Position numbers and translations under genes: made by a program
Assembly: GCA_021732995.1 (NCBI GenBank)
Contig: JAKFWA010000027.1
Location: forward strand, 62,001-126,000
DNA: 64,000 nucleotides
Direction: 5' to 3'
DNA from: Planctomycetaceae bacterium
GTDB taxonomy: Bacteria > Planctomycetota > Planctomycetia > Planctomycetales > Planctomycetaceae
The notes under the pieces: generated by a model
Database searches by the model: none
What the model saw: the letters and a program-made list of their open reading frames with translations, nothing else
What the model was told of the DNA's origin: nothing
Shown: positions 45,533 to 55,600 of the stretch, in pieces
Numbering within the stretch: position 1 is the first letter of the stretch
Layout: every line of letters starts with the position of its first letter

Positions 45533-46471
45533 ATGCGAACGGCGAGGTTAATCTGGGTTCTGGTATGTTTTCTCGCCAACATTGAAGGTTGGGCAACTGA
45601 AACAGAGCTTGCAACAAACCCACAACCTCTGCCTGTCACACTGCTACGATCGAGTTGTCAGTGCGGTCAATGCTATGTGGCCGAGACGTTGAATTTTCGA
45701 ATTCAGTGGTGCTCTTCGGCGATTCAACTTAGGGAGCTGGCTGAGACCTGTGAGCGGCTGAAGTCTCGCACTCAGCTGATGTGGTTAGGCACGTCCAAGA
45801 CCTGGGAGGCTCGTTGCGAAATCGTGGTACATCCCACGGTCGTGGCATATAGCCGCATTTTGGGGCCAGGCAGCGAACGCACTTCGGGCTGCGCGACCAT
45901 TCGATTGAACCAAGGACGCGTTGCTGTGCGACGGATTGATTTGCGGGCAGATGCCGCCGACTGGTTGAGCGAAAGTCTGCCGCATGAACTCACGCACGTC
46001 GTGATGTCAGAGCGATTTACAGCCCGACAAATGCCTGCATGGGCCGACGAGGGCATCGCGATGTTGGCCGAGTCGCCAGAGAAATTGCAGCGGCGATTGC
46101 ATGAGCTTCAAGGCTTGATTGCAGCGAATCGTACTCTGCGATTGAGTGAGCTTGTCTCACTCAATAACGGGCCTACGTCCGAAGGGTTTGCAGCGTTCTA
46201 CGGCCAGAGCGTGACGTTCACGGGCCTGTTGCTTGAACTGGGTACGCCAGAGCAACTCATACGATTTGCGGAGCAAGGTCAGCGAGATGGCCACGACAAA
46301 GCGCTACGGGATATCTACGGCATTGAATCGTGGACAGACCTCGAAGCCAAGTGGCGAACATATGCAGTTTCGCCGCGTTTGCGATTGCTCGCGCGGCACA
46401 CCTTGCCGGAACCGAAGTCGGACGGCCTAGTCACGCTCACACCCAAGAAATCGGGTGTCGTGACCGACTGA
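45533..46471 (+). CDS. Exported zinc metallopeptidase-like protein (HELTH motif, 312 aa)
   Basis: The start is ATG at 45533, giving a signal peptide (MRTARLIWVLVCFLANIEGWA). A CxCxxC motif (residues 42, 44, 47) near the mature N-terminus is unusual. The catalytic region is SLPHELTHVVMSE (HExxH at 151-155) with the downstream glutamate in PAWADEGIAMLAE (173), the peptidase-MA/gluzincin-like arrangement. A YGQSVTFTGLLLELG helix and a C-terminal helix bundle follow. It probably cleaves periplasmic or envelope proteins. It converges on the TolC gene with only a six-base gap, so its link to metal resistance is by location only. Confidence 0.75.
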   Translation: MRTARLIWVLVCFLANIEGWATETELATNPQPLPVTLLRSSCQCGQCYVAETLNFRIQWCSSAIQLRELAETCERLKSRTQLMWLGTSKTWEARCEIVVHPTVVAYSRILGPGSERTSGCATIRLNQGRVAVRRIDLRADAADWLSESLPHELTHVVMSERFTARQMPAWADEGIAMLAESPEKLQRRLHELQGLIAANRTLRLSELVSLNNGPTSEGFAAFYGQSVTFTGLLLELGTPEQLIRFAEQGQRDGHDKALRDIYGIESWTDLEAKWRTYAVSPRLRLLARHTLPEPKSDGLVTLTPKKSGVVTD

Positions 46472-46477
46472 GTGGCC

Positions 46478-47950
46478 TCATTCGGGTGTAGAATCAGACG
46501 GCTCGACCAGCCCTCGCGATTCTGGCAGCGAACCGCCGGTGACACGTCGCAATGTTGCGAGGCGACGTTGCAATTCGACCTGCGATTGAAGCCGCCGCTC
46601 ACGAGCATCAATGAGCTGCCTTTGTGCAGTCGCCAGATCGAGGAAGTTGATTTTGGAGTTGTCGTAGTTGGACCGTGCAACTTCAACATTCTGCTCGGCA
46701 GCTGGCAGCAACTTTTGTGAATACAGCTTGCTTGTGCGCTCAGACTCGCGAACTTGTTCGTAAGCCGCTTGGACCTCGGCCTGTGCATCCAGCACGAGTT
46801 GATCGTGTTCAGCGCGAGCCTTCGCCACTTGCTGCATCGCCTCGCAAACGGCGGCGTTCAAACGGTTGTGATAGATGGGCATGTTGACTCTCACACCGAC
46901 TTGGCCACGCAAGTCGCTCTGAGTATCACGCGGTTGCCAGAAAGTGTCATAGCGCCCAAAGAATTCACCATCGGGATAGTAGTTCTTGTAGGTCAGGGCG
47001 AGCTTCGATTCCTCTGCTTGTACTCGTGCCATAGCGGCCGCAATTTCGGGACGTTCCTCAATGGACAACGAGAGCAGTGTCTCTTGATCGAGCAAAGGAG
47101 TCTGATGAAACAGGGACTTGGGGGGCGGTGGCAGAGACTCGGTGGGACGGCGACGCAGCAGCACATTGATCCGGCCCGCAGCGACTTTCTCCATGCGTTC
47201 GAGCTCGATGCGACGTTGCTCCAGATTGGCGATTTCAACGTCGGCTTGCAGGACATCTTGTTGCGTGACTAGCCCCGTTTCGTACCGGCTCAGGGCGTTG
47301 TCGCGGTACGACTTCAAGATCATCGCATTCTCATCGTTCAAGTCGATTTGCTGCCATGTCACAAAGTAGTCCCAGAAGGCGAGCTCGGTGACTTCCGCGA
47401 GCTTCTGCTGCGTGGTCTCAATATCGTGTGCGGCGCTGCTGGCTTCCCAGCCTGCGGCGGCTCCTCGCAATGCACGTTTGCCAGTCCACGGAATCTTTTG
47501 TGAGGCTTCCAATGCGTACGCCGACTCTACGTCGCGCGAACCCAACGATGCAGGGGCGACAGTCATCCCGAACATGGGATCTTCGAGCGAGATCACTTGG
47601 GGATATCGCTGAGAGGCGGCTTGCCAAGCGGCATACATCGCCTCAACAGATGGATGTGCGGTTTGCACTTCGGCAATCAAGACGTCGAGAGAAAGCTCAT
47701 CGACGCTGGCTAGAACGGACGTGCGAGCCAAATGCTCTTCATCAGGCACTGCGGACTCGGTGTGAGCCACTAGTCTCAGGGGGTGTGTTTCACGGGACTG
47801 CGGGCGCGAGTCCTTAGCCTGACCCATGCTAGGCTTGTTCACACTGGCGCTGGGCGTCGGTCGCAGGGCGTAGCGTCCCAGCGGCGATTGGCAGCCCAAA
47901 ACCGCCGCGCACAGCAATCCCAGATACGGAACAAAACGACCCAGCGACAT
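46478..47950 (-). CDS. TolC-family outer-membrane lipoprotein channel
   Basis: The ATG at 47950 has GGGAGG five bases ahead, and the signal ends with a lipobox (LCAAVLGCQS), so the 490-residue product is lipidated. The TolC fold is shown by two repeats: PSVEAMYAAWQAASQRYPQVISLEDPMFGM with a KIPWTGKRALRG block, and the C-terminal helix YEQVRESERTSKLYSQKLLPAAEQNVEVARSNY (given here as two adjoining parts). It is transcribed divergently from set 3 (48353 onward) and may supply the outer-membrane channel for pumps of sets 2 and 3, which lack one. Confidence 0.9.
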   Translation of the reverse strand: MSLGRFVPYLGLLCAAVLGCQSPLGRYALRPTPSASVNKPSMGQAKDSRPQSRETHPLRLVAHTESAVPDEEHLARTSVLASVDELSLDVLIAEVQTAHPSVEAMYAAWQAASQRYPQVISLEDPMFGMTVAPASLGSRDVESAYALEASQKIPWTGKRALRGAAAGWEASSAAHDIETTQQKLAEVTELAFWDYFVTWQQIDLNDENAMILKSYRDNALSRYETGLVTQQDVLQADVEIANLEQRRIELERMEKVAAGRINVLLRRRPTESLPPPPKSLFHQTPLLDQETLLSLSIEERPEIAAAMARVQAEESKLALTYKNYYPDGEFFGRYDTFWQPRDTQSDLRGQVGVRVNMPIYHNRLNAAVCEAMQQVAKARAEHDQLVLDAQAEVQAAYEQVRESERTSKLYSQKLLPAAEQNVEVARSNYDNSKINFLDLATAQRQLIDARERRLQSQVELQRRLATLRRVTGGSLPESRGLVEPSDSTPE

Positions 47951-48352
47951 GTCGCCTCCCTGCGAAACGTGCTGGCTTGCACCTGGCGGGTTAAATCGCA
48001 GAACGAGTGTTCTGCGAGAGTTAGCACCTCGCTCGGGTTATCGGGATTCCATGATTCGGGCGCTAAAAATGTCGCTCACACCGGCACAGCTATCCCAAAT
48101 TGCCGCCATCCTGCGACATCGCGCTGTGACACGATTCCAGGCTGAAGGCTTTCGGAAAAGATCCTCTCATCAGCTGGCTGACTGCAATCTGACTCAACAA
48201 TTCAGTCCCTAGCTTCGTACAAGCCCGCAGCGGGCGTGATTCAGTTCGGCGGAAATTGCCCGTAACCCCTAATCGGTGGTTGGCATTTCAGGCTTCGAAG
48301 ATATCTTCTAGTTTGGTCGGTGCGACTTGCCTGTTGGTCAAGAGAAATGCTC
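47951..48352. other. Divergent promoter region between TolC and the Cys-rich gene
   Basis: The 402-bp gap holds no credible gene. It must carry the promoters for both divergent genes. A short gcccgc-a-gcgggc hairpin lies near 48228-48240. I see no further repeats or recognisable operators. Confidence 0.4.
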
Positions 48353-48832
48353 ATGCAACGACTCCGCAAAATCCTACGAATCTGCCTTGTGCTGGCGATG
48401 ATGCCGTTGACGATCTTCAGCGGTCGCACGATGGCGGGTTGCGTGTGTGCTGACGGACATTTCGAACCGTTCTGCACGGGAGGATTTGTCCGCTCGAATG
48501 CAGTACACGGCGCACATCTCGGTTGTGCGAATTGCGCATCCAAGTCGACGGCAAAGAGCAGTGCCAAGCATTCGTGCTGCGGCGGTGAAAAATGTGCTGT
48601 GAATGCCGCTTGGGTGAACACTGATCGCGAACAGGGCTGCTGCCATCCGCTGACGCTCTTGCCGATGATGGCAGAAGAGACTGTCAGAGCCGAATTCGAT
48701 GCCGACATTGTGGCGCTGCCACACATCATTTCGTTGAGCGTGTTTCCGGTAGTTCTCGATCATCCAGTTCATGTCGTGAACTCTGGACCGCCGCGAGTAC
48801 AACTCGTGCAGCTACAGCGATTTCTGCTTTAA
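48353..48832 (+). CDS. Cysteine-rich exported peptide heading RND set 3 (159 aa)
   Basis: The start is ATG at 48353; another ATG lies two codons upstream. A signal peptide (ILRICLVLAMMPLTIFSGRTMA) is followed by a cysteine-rich stretch: GCVCADGHFEPFCTGG, LGCANCASKS, HSCCGGEKCAVN and GCCHPLT, together ten or more cysteines in about 85 residues. The C-terminus is Cys-free (a VFPVVLDHPVHVVNSGPPRVQ region). It is the first gene of set 3. Its thiols probably bind Cu/Ag or sense envelope metal. It shares composition and position, but little alignable sequence, with the 44382 and 59065 peptides. Confidence 0.65.
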   Translation: MQRLRKILRICLVLAMMPLTIFSGRTMAGCVCADGHFEPFCTGGFVRSNAVHGAHLGCANCASKSTAKSSAKHSCCGGEKCAVNAAWVNTDREQGCCHPLTLLPMMAEETVRAEFDADIVALPHIISLSVFPVVLDHPVHVVNSGPPRVQLVQLQRFLL

Positions 48833-49186
48833 GCCGGTCTTTGTGAGACCCCGCTGTGTACTGAGGGCATTCTGCTTCTGCCTTCACCCATTTCCGCCCG
48901 AGGTGCCGTTGTTGGCACTTTGAGTATAGGAAGTCGGTCCCGTTACTCGGCTCATCAGAGTCGAGAACTACCCTTCGACACTGCGTCGATGCAATTGTGC
49001 TTTGAGGTTCTCTCAAAGCCTGAGCAGTTCCTCGACTCCGTGTTCTAACAGGCGTCATCGCCGAACAGATTTGGCGAAGGACATTGCCGTGTTTTTGCAA
49101 GCCAGTTGTTTTCGGTAGCGCACAAGGCGCTTCCGCATCTGGCTTCGTCAGATTTTCAGAAACCAATTCTGTCAAGGAACTTGATC
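48833..49186. other. Intergenic region within set 3
   Basis: The 354-bp gap between two plus-strand genes has no convincing gene on either strand. The opposite-strand open frame here overlaps the Cys-rich gene and has no ribosome site. A separate promoter for the 49187 gene may lie here. Confidence 0.35.
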
Positions 49187-49555
49187 ATGTTGAAGTTATT
49201 CTCAATCGCTCTGCTGGCCAGCACTTTCGGTCTGAGCACCGTCGAGATGGCTCATGCAAATGGCCATCGTTGTTGCGTCCAGCAGTCGTGTGCAGCAACG
49301 GCTTGCGCTCCGAGCTGCGCCCCCGCCATGACTCCGGCACCGATGCCAGCGGGACCAGGAGTTGACGCCGTCCCGATGCCACCAGCGGCGGCTCCGCAAG
49401 CCGACGCGGGCACCTTTCGCAGATTCTCCTACGATCCAGCCATGCCTGCGCCAGCGTATCGCAGTGCTGCTCCGTCGTATCGGAACGCTGCCCCGTCTTA
49501 CAGGCCCAGCTATATGCGTCTGAAGACCGACCCCCGCAAGTACAGCGTCGACTAA
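49187..49555 (+). CDS. Small exported Cys/Pro/Ala-rich protein (122 aa)
   Basis: The ATG at 49187 has AAGGA eight bases ahead. A signal peptide (MLKLFSIALLASTFGLSTVEMAHA) is followed by a short Cys/His segment (NGHRCCVQQSCAATACAPSCAP). A Pro/Ala/Met-rich region and tandem repeats of the type 'YRSAAPSYRNAAPSYRPSY' complete it. A perfect 15-bp terminator follows, so it forms its own transcript end. Five cysteines plus Met-rich segments suggest copper or silver binding in the periplasm. No family is recognised. Confidence 0.7.
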   Translation: MLKLFSIALLASTFGLSTVEMAHANGHRCCVQQSCAATACAPSCAPAMTPAPMPAGPGVDAVPMPPAAAPQADAGTFRRFSYDPAMPAPAYRSAAPSYRNAAPSYRPSYMRLKTDPRKYSVD

Positions 49556-49581
49556 CTCGCTGCCACGTTGCGTTTGCTTGT

Positions 49582-49619
49582 ACTTCATGGCCCGAGGGTA
49601 CTCGGGCCATGAAGTCTTT
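49582..49619 (+). terminator. Intrinsic terminator, 15-bp perfect stem
   Basis: The arms 49582-49596 and 49601-49615 pair perfectly around the loop ggta; ctttc follows on the plus strand. It ends the 49187 transcript before the HMA gene. The T-tract is weak, so some read-through is possible. Confidence 0.75.
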
Positions 49620-49651
49620 CTGTGAGCACAAGTCTCGTATGAAAGGGTCGT

Positions 49652-50203
49652 ATGAAACTCACTGCTATTGTGTGTTTGGTCGCGCTGCTGGCGGCAATGA
49701 GCGTCATCACGGCAGACGAGCCGCCTCCAGCGGCGAAAGAGAAAGTTGAGAAGAAACAAGAACTCGTGAAGGCGACGTTCTTGATCACGGGTCTGCATTG
49801 TCCGCCGTGCACGCAGACCGTCGAAGATTCAGTGCGAAGCATTAAGGGCGTGAAGTCGGCCAAGGTGGATTGGAACTCCAAGAACGCCACCATCGAGTTT
49901 GATGAGCTGCTCGTTCCGAGCCAAAAGCTATCGCTGTTGATCGCGGGGACACCGCACATGATGGGCGGCGAGATGCAGTATGGCGCTTGGCTGGCCTTGA
50001 AAGTTGCAGACATGAAGGACAAGGACGACGCCACCTGGAACAAGCTCAAGGAGACACTCAGCAAACAGCCGGGTGTGAAACAGGTCGCAGTCTACAAGGC
50101 TCAATCTGGGGTTGGTGTACGCTTCGATGCGAAGGGCGAACTCACTTCGCAGAAGCTCATTGCTGCTTTGCTGGAGGCCGGCTTCAAAGCCACACACTAC
50201 TAA
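49652..50203 (+). CDS. Exported protein with heavy-metal-associated (HMA) domain
   Basis: A signal peptide (MKLTAIVCLVALLAAMSVITA) precedes a Lys/Glu linker. A canonical HMA domain follows (ATFLITGLHCPPCTQTVEDS, Cys at 50 and 53), then a second HMA-like fold without cysteines (WNKLKETLSKQPGVKQVAVYKAQ...KLIAALLEAGFKATHY). The CPPC pair should bind Cu(I) or another soft ion. Export of an HMA domain to the periplasm is uncommon, as most are cytoplasmic. It lies just upstream of the RND adaptor with TRASH/YHS-like modules, so it is likely a periplasmic metallochaperone for that pump. Confidence 0.85.
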   Translation: MKLTAIVCLVALLAAMSVITADEPPPAAKEKVEKKQELVKATFLITGLHCPPCTQTVEDSVRSIKGVKSAKVDWNSKNATIEFDELLVPSQKLSLLIAGTPHMMGGEMQYGAWLALKVADMKDKDDATWNKLKETLSKQPGVKQVAVYKAQSGVGVRFDAKGELTSQKLIAALLEAGFKATHY

Positions 50204-50239
50204 CAAGACTAATGCTCTGTTCCTGAGTCATTTTGAATG

Positions 50240-50316
50240 GCGGCAGCTGGGCCTGGTTGGCGGGTTTGTTAGCACCATTTCCTAAGCTGGCTTGTGTCTC
50301 GGCTGCCGCTTTTTTT
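50240..50316 (+). terminator. Long-loop hairpin followed by seven T, ahead of the set 3 adaptor
   Basis: An 8-bp perfect stem (50240-50247 with 50302-50309) encloses 54 bases and is followed directly by ttttttt (50310-50316). The adaptor ATG lies 25 bp further on. It may be a plain terminator for the HMA gene or a regulated leader (attenuator) for the pump genes. Confidence 0.55.
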
Positions 50317-50341
50317 GCGGTGATGAGCAGAAAGAACGACG

Positions 50342-52669
50342 ATGTCGGACAGGACCACAGGCGAACCTCGCCACCAGTCGGAAACACTTACTAACGACGA
50401 AGGTGGCTTGCGAGCTCCTCCACACCTCAAGGGTTGGAGAAAGTGGTGGTGGTGGTTCGACTTCATCGTGCTGGTGAAACTTGCGCGGTTGAGGTTCATC
50501 GGTATCCTGGCACTGATCGGAGTTCTCATCACGCAATGGGATTTGCTGTTGTCCTACTACGACAAGTGGACGCGCCCTGCTATCACGGCTGACGCCGCAA
50601 AAGGTGATGTGGAGTGGTTCTGTCCGATGCACCCTTCAGTCGTCCGGGACAACTCCAAAGACAAATGCCCTGTTTGCTTCATGCCACTGTCGAAACGCAA
50701 GAAGGGAGACGGCACAGTCGAACTGCTGCCAGCAGGAGTAGTCAGTCGCGTGCAACTGTCGCCCTATCGAATTGTGCTAGCGGGCGTGCAGACTTGGGAG
50801 GTGCGCTATGTACCCCTCGCGAAGGAAATCTCGGCGGTGGGCTACATCGAGTTCAATGAGAGCGGCCAGCGCAGCATTTCGGCACGATTCGATGCGCGGA
50901 TAGACAAACTGTTTGTCAGCCAAACCGGACGTATGGTGAATGAAGGCGATGAACTGGCTTCGATCTACAGTCCCGAGATGGTGGTCGCCACAAAGAGCCT
51001 GCTGGACGGCCAAAAGTCCAACAATCAAGCGTTGCTCAACAGCACGCGTACGCGATTGCAATTGCTCGGCATCAGCGACGATCAGATCGACGAGATTCTG
51101 AAAACCGGCACGGCCAACACGCACTTGACGATTCGTTCGCCGATCAATGGGCACGTCATCCGCAAGTACGTCCGCGAAGGACAATATGTCCAACAGGGCA
51201 TGCCGCTGTTCGATGTCGCGGACCTCAACACGGTGTGGATTCAAGCTCAGATTTATGAAGACGACCTGTTGTTCTTGCCGGAAGAGTTGGCCCATAACAA
51301 TGGCAACAATTTGGCCGCGACCTTGCCCGTCACGGCCACCACGAAAGCGATGCCGAATGAAGAGTTTCATGGCTTGTTGACGTTCGTGTACCCGCATGTG
51401 GACCAGCAGACGCGCACGGTTACGGTGCGGTTTGAACTCGATAATCCCAAGCACAAACTGCGACCGGGCAGCACTGCGACCGTCACATTGCAGGTGCCAC
51501 CGGAGCGTTGGGCTCTGCTCTCAGGATTCGATGCTGCGGATAGCGAACGCTACGCGCGACTGAAGCTCGGCGAACTACTGGCGGTGCCGGATGGTGCGGT
51601 GATCGACACCGGCAGCCAAAAGATCGTCTATCGCGAAGCCGAGCCAGGCGTATTCGAAGGAGTGTTGGTCAAGCTCGGTCCGAAGATGATGGGATCGGAT
51701 GGCATCCCGTACCTCCCCGTGCTCGAAGGCTTACAGGCCGGGACCAAGATTGTGAGTTCCGGCTCGTTCCTCGTGGATGCGGAAACACGACTCAATCCCG
51801 CAGCCGGTTCGATCTACTTCGGTGGCAGTGGCGGCAAGAGCAGCCCAACGACCGTCCGACCGACAACTCCCGAGGACACGGATGCCAAGCTCAACGCAGT
51901 GCTCGCGAAGCTCTCTCCAACGGAGCGAGAAGCCGTTGGAAAGCAACGCTTCTGCCCGGTGCTCACTCAGAACCGATTGGGTTCAATGGGTGCTCCTATC
52001 AAGCTGGCGGTGAATGGCGAATCCGTGTTCTTGTGCTGCGCGGGCTGCAAGGACAATGCGCTGGCGGACCCCGCTGCAACTCTCGCCAAGGTCAAAGAGT
52101 TTCGAGCTCAAAAGCCATCCGCTGCGCCAAACAAGCCCACCCCTAAGGATCCGAAGGCCGAGCAAGAAATCAAAGACGCATTGGCGAAGCTGGCACCCGC
52201 TGACCAGAAGCTGGCGGAAGCTCAACAATTCTGCGTGATGCTGGAAAAGAGCCGACTTGGTTCGATGGGGACACCAATCAAATTGATGGTGGATGGCCAG
52301 CCGGTGTTTCTGTGCTGCGAAGGTTGTGAAGGCCGAGCCCTGTCCAATAAGTCCGCTACGTCGCAGAAAGCCAAGCAACTTCAGACCTCAACTCCAGCTG
52401 ACGCCAAGACTCCGGGCTCGCTGACGGAGCAGAAGATCACAGCTGCGCTCGGAAAGCTCGCAGCAGAAGATCGAAAGCTGGCGGAAGCCCAGCGATTCTG
52501 TGCGGTGCTGGAAAAGAGCCGACTCGGTTCCATGGGGCCACCCGTCAAATTGATGATCGAAGGCCAACCGGTTTTTGTGTGCTGCGCCAGTTGCAGCGAG
52601 ACGGCATTGAAGAATCCGCAGCAGACACTCACCAAGGCCAAGGCATTGACCGGAGGCCGTCGTGATTGA
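50342..52669 (+). CDS. RND adaptor, CusB-type, with three C-terminal TRASH/YHS-like modules (set 3)
   Basis: The 775-residue protein starts cytoplasmically, has a membrane anchor (FIGILALIGVLITQWDLLL, 52-70), then a heavy-metal-binding domain (CPMHP 94-98, CPVC 109-112) as in CusB-like adaptors. The lipoyl, hairpin and barrel domains run to about residue 500. Three repeats follow at about 537-572, 629-664 and 719-754. Each has FC.VL...RLGSMG.P(I/V)K...G..VF(L/V)CC..C, joined by Ala/Lys/Pro linkers. Typical adaptors stop before this extension. The modules keep a C-x26-C-x3-C spacing, a longer variant of the TRASH/YHS metal site. The stop overlaps the pump start by 8 bp (GTGATTGA), so the pair is coupled. 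Confidence 0.88.
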   Translation: MSDRTTGEPRHQSETLTNDEGGLRAPPHLKGWRKWWWWFDFIVLVKLARLRFIGILALIGVLITQWDLLLSYYDKWTRPAITADAAKGDVEWFCPMHPSVVRDNSKDKCPVCFMPLSKRKKGDGTVELLPAGVVSRVQLSPYRIVLAGVQTWEVRYVPLAKEISAVGYIEFNESGQRSISARFDARIDKLFVSQTGRMVNEGDELASIYSPEMVVATKSLLDGQKSNNQALLNSTRTRLQLLGISDDQIDEILKTGTANTHLTIRSPINGHVIRKYVREGQYVQQGMPLFDVADLNTVWIQAQIYEDDLLFLPEELAHNNGNNLAATLPVTATTKAMPNEEFHGLLTFVYPHVDQQTRTVTVRFELDNPKHKLRPGSTATVTLQVPPERWALLSGFDAADSERYARLKLGELLAVPDGAVIDTGSQKIVYREAEPGVFEGVLVKLGPKMMGSDGIPYLPVLEGLQAGTKIVSSGSFLVDAETRLNPAAGSIYFGGSGGKSSPTTVRPTTPEDTDAKLNAVLAKLSPTEREAVGKQRFCPVLTQNRLGSMGAPIKLAVNGESVFLCCAGCKDNALADPAATLAKVKEFRAQKPSAAPNKPTPKDPKAEQEIKDALAKLAPADQKLAEAQQFCVMLEKSRLGSMGTPIKLMVDGQPVFLCCEGCEGRALSNKSATSQKAKQLQTSTPADAKTPGSLTEQKITAALGKLAAEDRKLAEAQRFCAVLEKSRLGSMGPPVKLMIEGQPVFVCCASCSETALKNPQQTLTKAKALTGGRRD
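51950..52600 (+). repeat. Three tandem coding repeats of the LGSMG...CCxxC module
   Basis: The module-coding stretches near 51950-52055, 52228-52330 and 52498-52600 are visibly related at the DNA level, especially around ggttc(a/g/c)atggg and the tgctgc...tg(c/t) cysteine codons. Copies two and three are the closest pair, which points to duplication within the gene. Confidence 0.75.
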
Positions 52670-55600
52670 ACGCATTATCGAGCTGTCGATTCGCAATCGC
52701 TTTCTCGTGCTCATCGTGACCGTAGCTCTGACCGTGGCGGCGATTTACGCCACGATCAATACACCAGTTGATGCAATTCCCGACTTGAGTGAGAACCAGG
52801 TCATCGTGTTCGTCGACTGGATGGGCCGCAGTCCGCGCGAGATTGAAGATCAAGTCACCTACCCCCTATCGCGGAAGCTGCAAGGATTGGCCGGAGTTCG
52901 AGCCGTGCGGTCGTCCTCCGAGTTCAACTTCTCGATGATTACGATCATCTTTCAAGACGACATCGACTTTTACTTCGCACGGCAGCGAGTGACCGAAAAG
53001 CTCGCACAGTCCAACACATTTCTGCCGCCAGGGGTTGTGCCGTATCTCGCTCCTGACGCGACAGCGCTCGGGCAGATTTTCTGGTACACGGTCGAGTGCG
53101 ACGCAGCGCATCCATTGGATTCCGGTCGTTTATGGGCGCTGAACAAATTCTATATCGCACCACAGCTCAACGCGGCTCCGGGTGTCGCGGATGTTGCCAT
53201 CGTGGGTGGCACACCAATTGAATACCAGATTGACGTACGACCGGAAGACCTGAGGGCTTATGGGCTCACGTTGGGGGAACTCTATGCGGCGGTAGGTAAG
53301 AGCAATCAGCCGTCAGGGGGTGGCGTCATACAGAAGAACAACGCCGAATACATCGTGCGCGGTGTTGGTTGGATTCGTGACAAGGAAGACATCGAGAATA
53401 CCGTCATTCGTGAGGTGCGGGGCACACCGATCTATGTGGGGACCGTTGCCAGCGTGCAGCTTGGCACTCAGTTCCGTCGCAGCGTGCTTGAGAAGGACGG
53501 CAACGAAGTCACTGGTGGTGTTGTGCTGATGCGCCACGGCGAGAATCCACTCGCAGTGACCGGAGTCGTCAAAGAGAAGATTCAAGAATTACAGCCCGGC
53601 TTGCCGGTCGGCGTTCATATTGTCGCAGCCTATGACCGCACGCGGCTGATTCACGGCGCGATCCATACGCTCGCTGAAGTCATGTGGCACGAGATGCTGA
53701 TTGCATCAGTTGCGATCCTGCTGATTCTGATGCACTTTCGCAGTGTGTTCGTGATCTGCATCACTCTGCCGCTGGCGGTGCTGTTTTCATTCCTGATGAT
53801 GTGGTTGCTGCGAACATTTCACATCATCGACATTCAGGCCAACATCATGTCGCTGGCTGGCCTGACGATCTCGATTGGTATCCTGGTCGATCAAGCGATC
53901 GTGATGACGGAAAACGCGACGCATCACCTCAAAGAGCAATTCGGCGACCGCAAAGTCAGCGGCGACATTCGTGAGATCATCATCCCTGCCTGTCGCACAG
54001 TCGGCCGACCGATTTTCTTTTCCGTGCTCATCATGCTGCTGTCCTTTATCCCGGTCTTCATGCTGAGTGGCCGCGAAGGGAAGCTGTTTCATCCTCTTGC
54101 CTTCACGAAGAGCTTCGCCATGATCGGCGTGGCAATCATTTCAGTGACGGTCGTGCCCGCCTTGCTCCCGACGTTCCTGAAAGGCCATCTGCGCAGCGAA
54201 GAAGAGAACTGGATCGTCCGCAGCTTCATCCATATCTACCGTCCGTTGCTGACATGGGCATTGCCGCGCCGCAACCTCGTGATGTGGGCGTTCGCGGTAT
54301 TGTTGGTACTCGCGGCCGGGATGTTTCCGCTGCAAGCCATCATCGGGCAAGGAGCGTCTGAGGTCGCGTGGCGGGCGACGTTTCTCGCAGTGTTCGCGGT
54401 GGTCACGTCTTTGACTGTCCTCTCGACACGCGGCTGGTACTGGCAGGTATTGTCGCTCGCGAGCCTGCTCTGGATCGGTCTGTGGGCCTATCAGTTTCCC
54501 AAGATCGGCGTGGCCTTCATGCCAGCGCTTGACGAAGGAACAACGCTCGACATGCCGATCACCGTGCCACGCGCCAGCGTCACTCAAGCGGCGGACGACC
54601 TCAAAGCTCGGGACGCCCTGTTGCGCGGATTCCCCGAAGTGGAATCCGTCATCGGCAAAGCGGGTCGCGCCGACACACCCACTGATCCAGCACCTCTGGA
54701 CATGGTCGAGACGTTCGTGAATTTTCGTCCGAAGGGACATTGGCCGAAACGCGTTATCCGGTATCCCGACGCCGCGAAGCAAGCCGCTCGCGTGCTAACC
54801 ATGCTCGAAGAACGCGGCTTCGTCGGACACTCGAAATCGCACGATGACCGCGAGACGCTCATCAATGACGCAACGCAAAAAGCCATCGAGCGATTCGATG
54901 AGACCATGCGAGAACTCGCTCTGCTGCGGTACACGGAGTTCGAGCGTGAACTTGCGCCGCAGTTAGTTCAATTCGCGATTGAGGACTGTGTGCGCAAATG
55001 GAAGGAGAACGGCTCGCTTTCCACGGACCCAGTATTGGCGACGGATGATCTGGTGTCCCGCTACGGCTACTGGCTGGTGGAAGCACCGTCGCTGGAAGAT
55101 GTCACAGAACTTGTTCGCCATGTCGCTCGACAGCTCGAACAGAACGGCCAGCTGAGCGACCTTGTGGCGGCGCTCGAACTCAAGGAATCAGCGGTCATCA
55201 CCGCTTGGCGTGGCATTCAAGAAGCGATGGGCGAGAAGCGTCCGACGTTCGCGGTGGCCGTGCTGCGAGTTGTCACGGCTGAGCGAGCGAGGTTGTGGTC
55301 TGAGCGAGTTCATCATCTCAATTGGGAACTCGCCGATTACGGGTCGGAAGCATTCCTGGCCTATGCTCTCGAAGAAGTCGCGAGCGTAGCTCGCAGCACC
55401 GGCTTGCTCGTGAATGTGCAACGCGCCGCCGAAGCGGAAGCGTTCGCCGATGCCTCTCTGCAATCCCAACTCCCGAACTCTTCGCCTTCGGTGTCACCGT
55501 TACATCCCGCATCCGGGCCATTGCGGGAATTGCGCGACGAACTGCTGCCGTCATTCCGTAAGGATGTTTTCTTCTGGCCTCGGCAGACAGGACCGAAGGG

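Noticed and set aside
48726-49175. Minus-strand open frame of about 149 codons
   Set aside because: It overlaps the Cys-rich gene's end, lacks a ribosome site and recognisable features.
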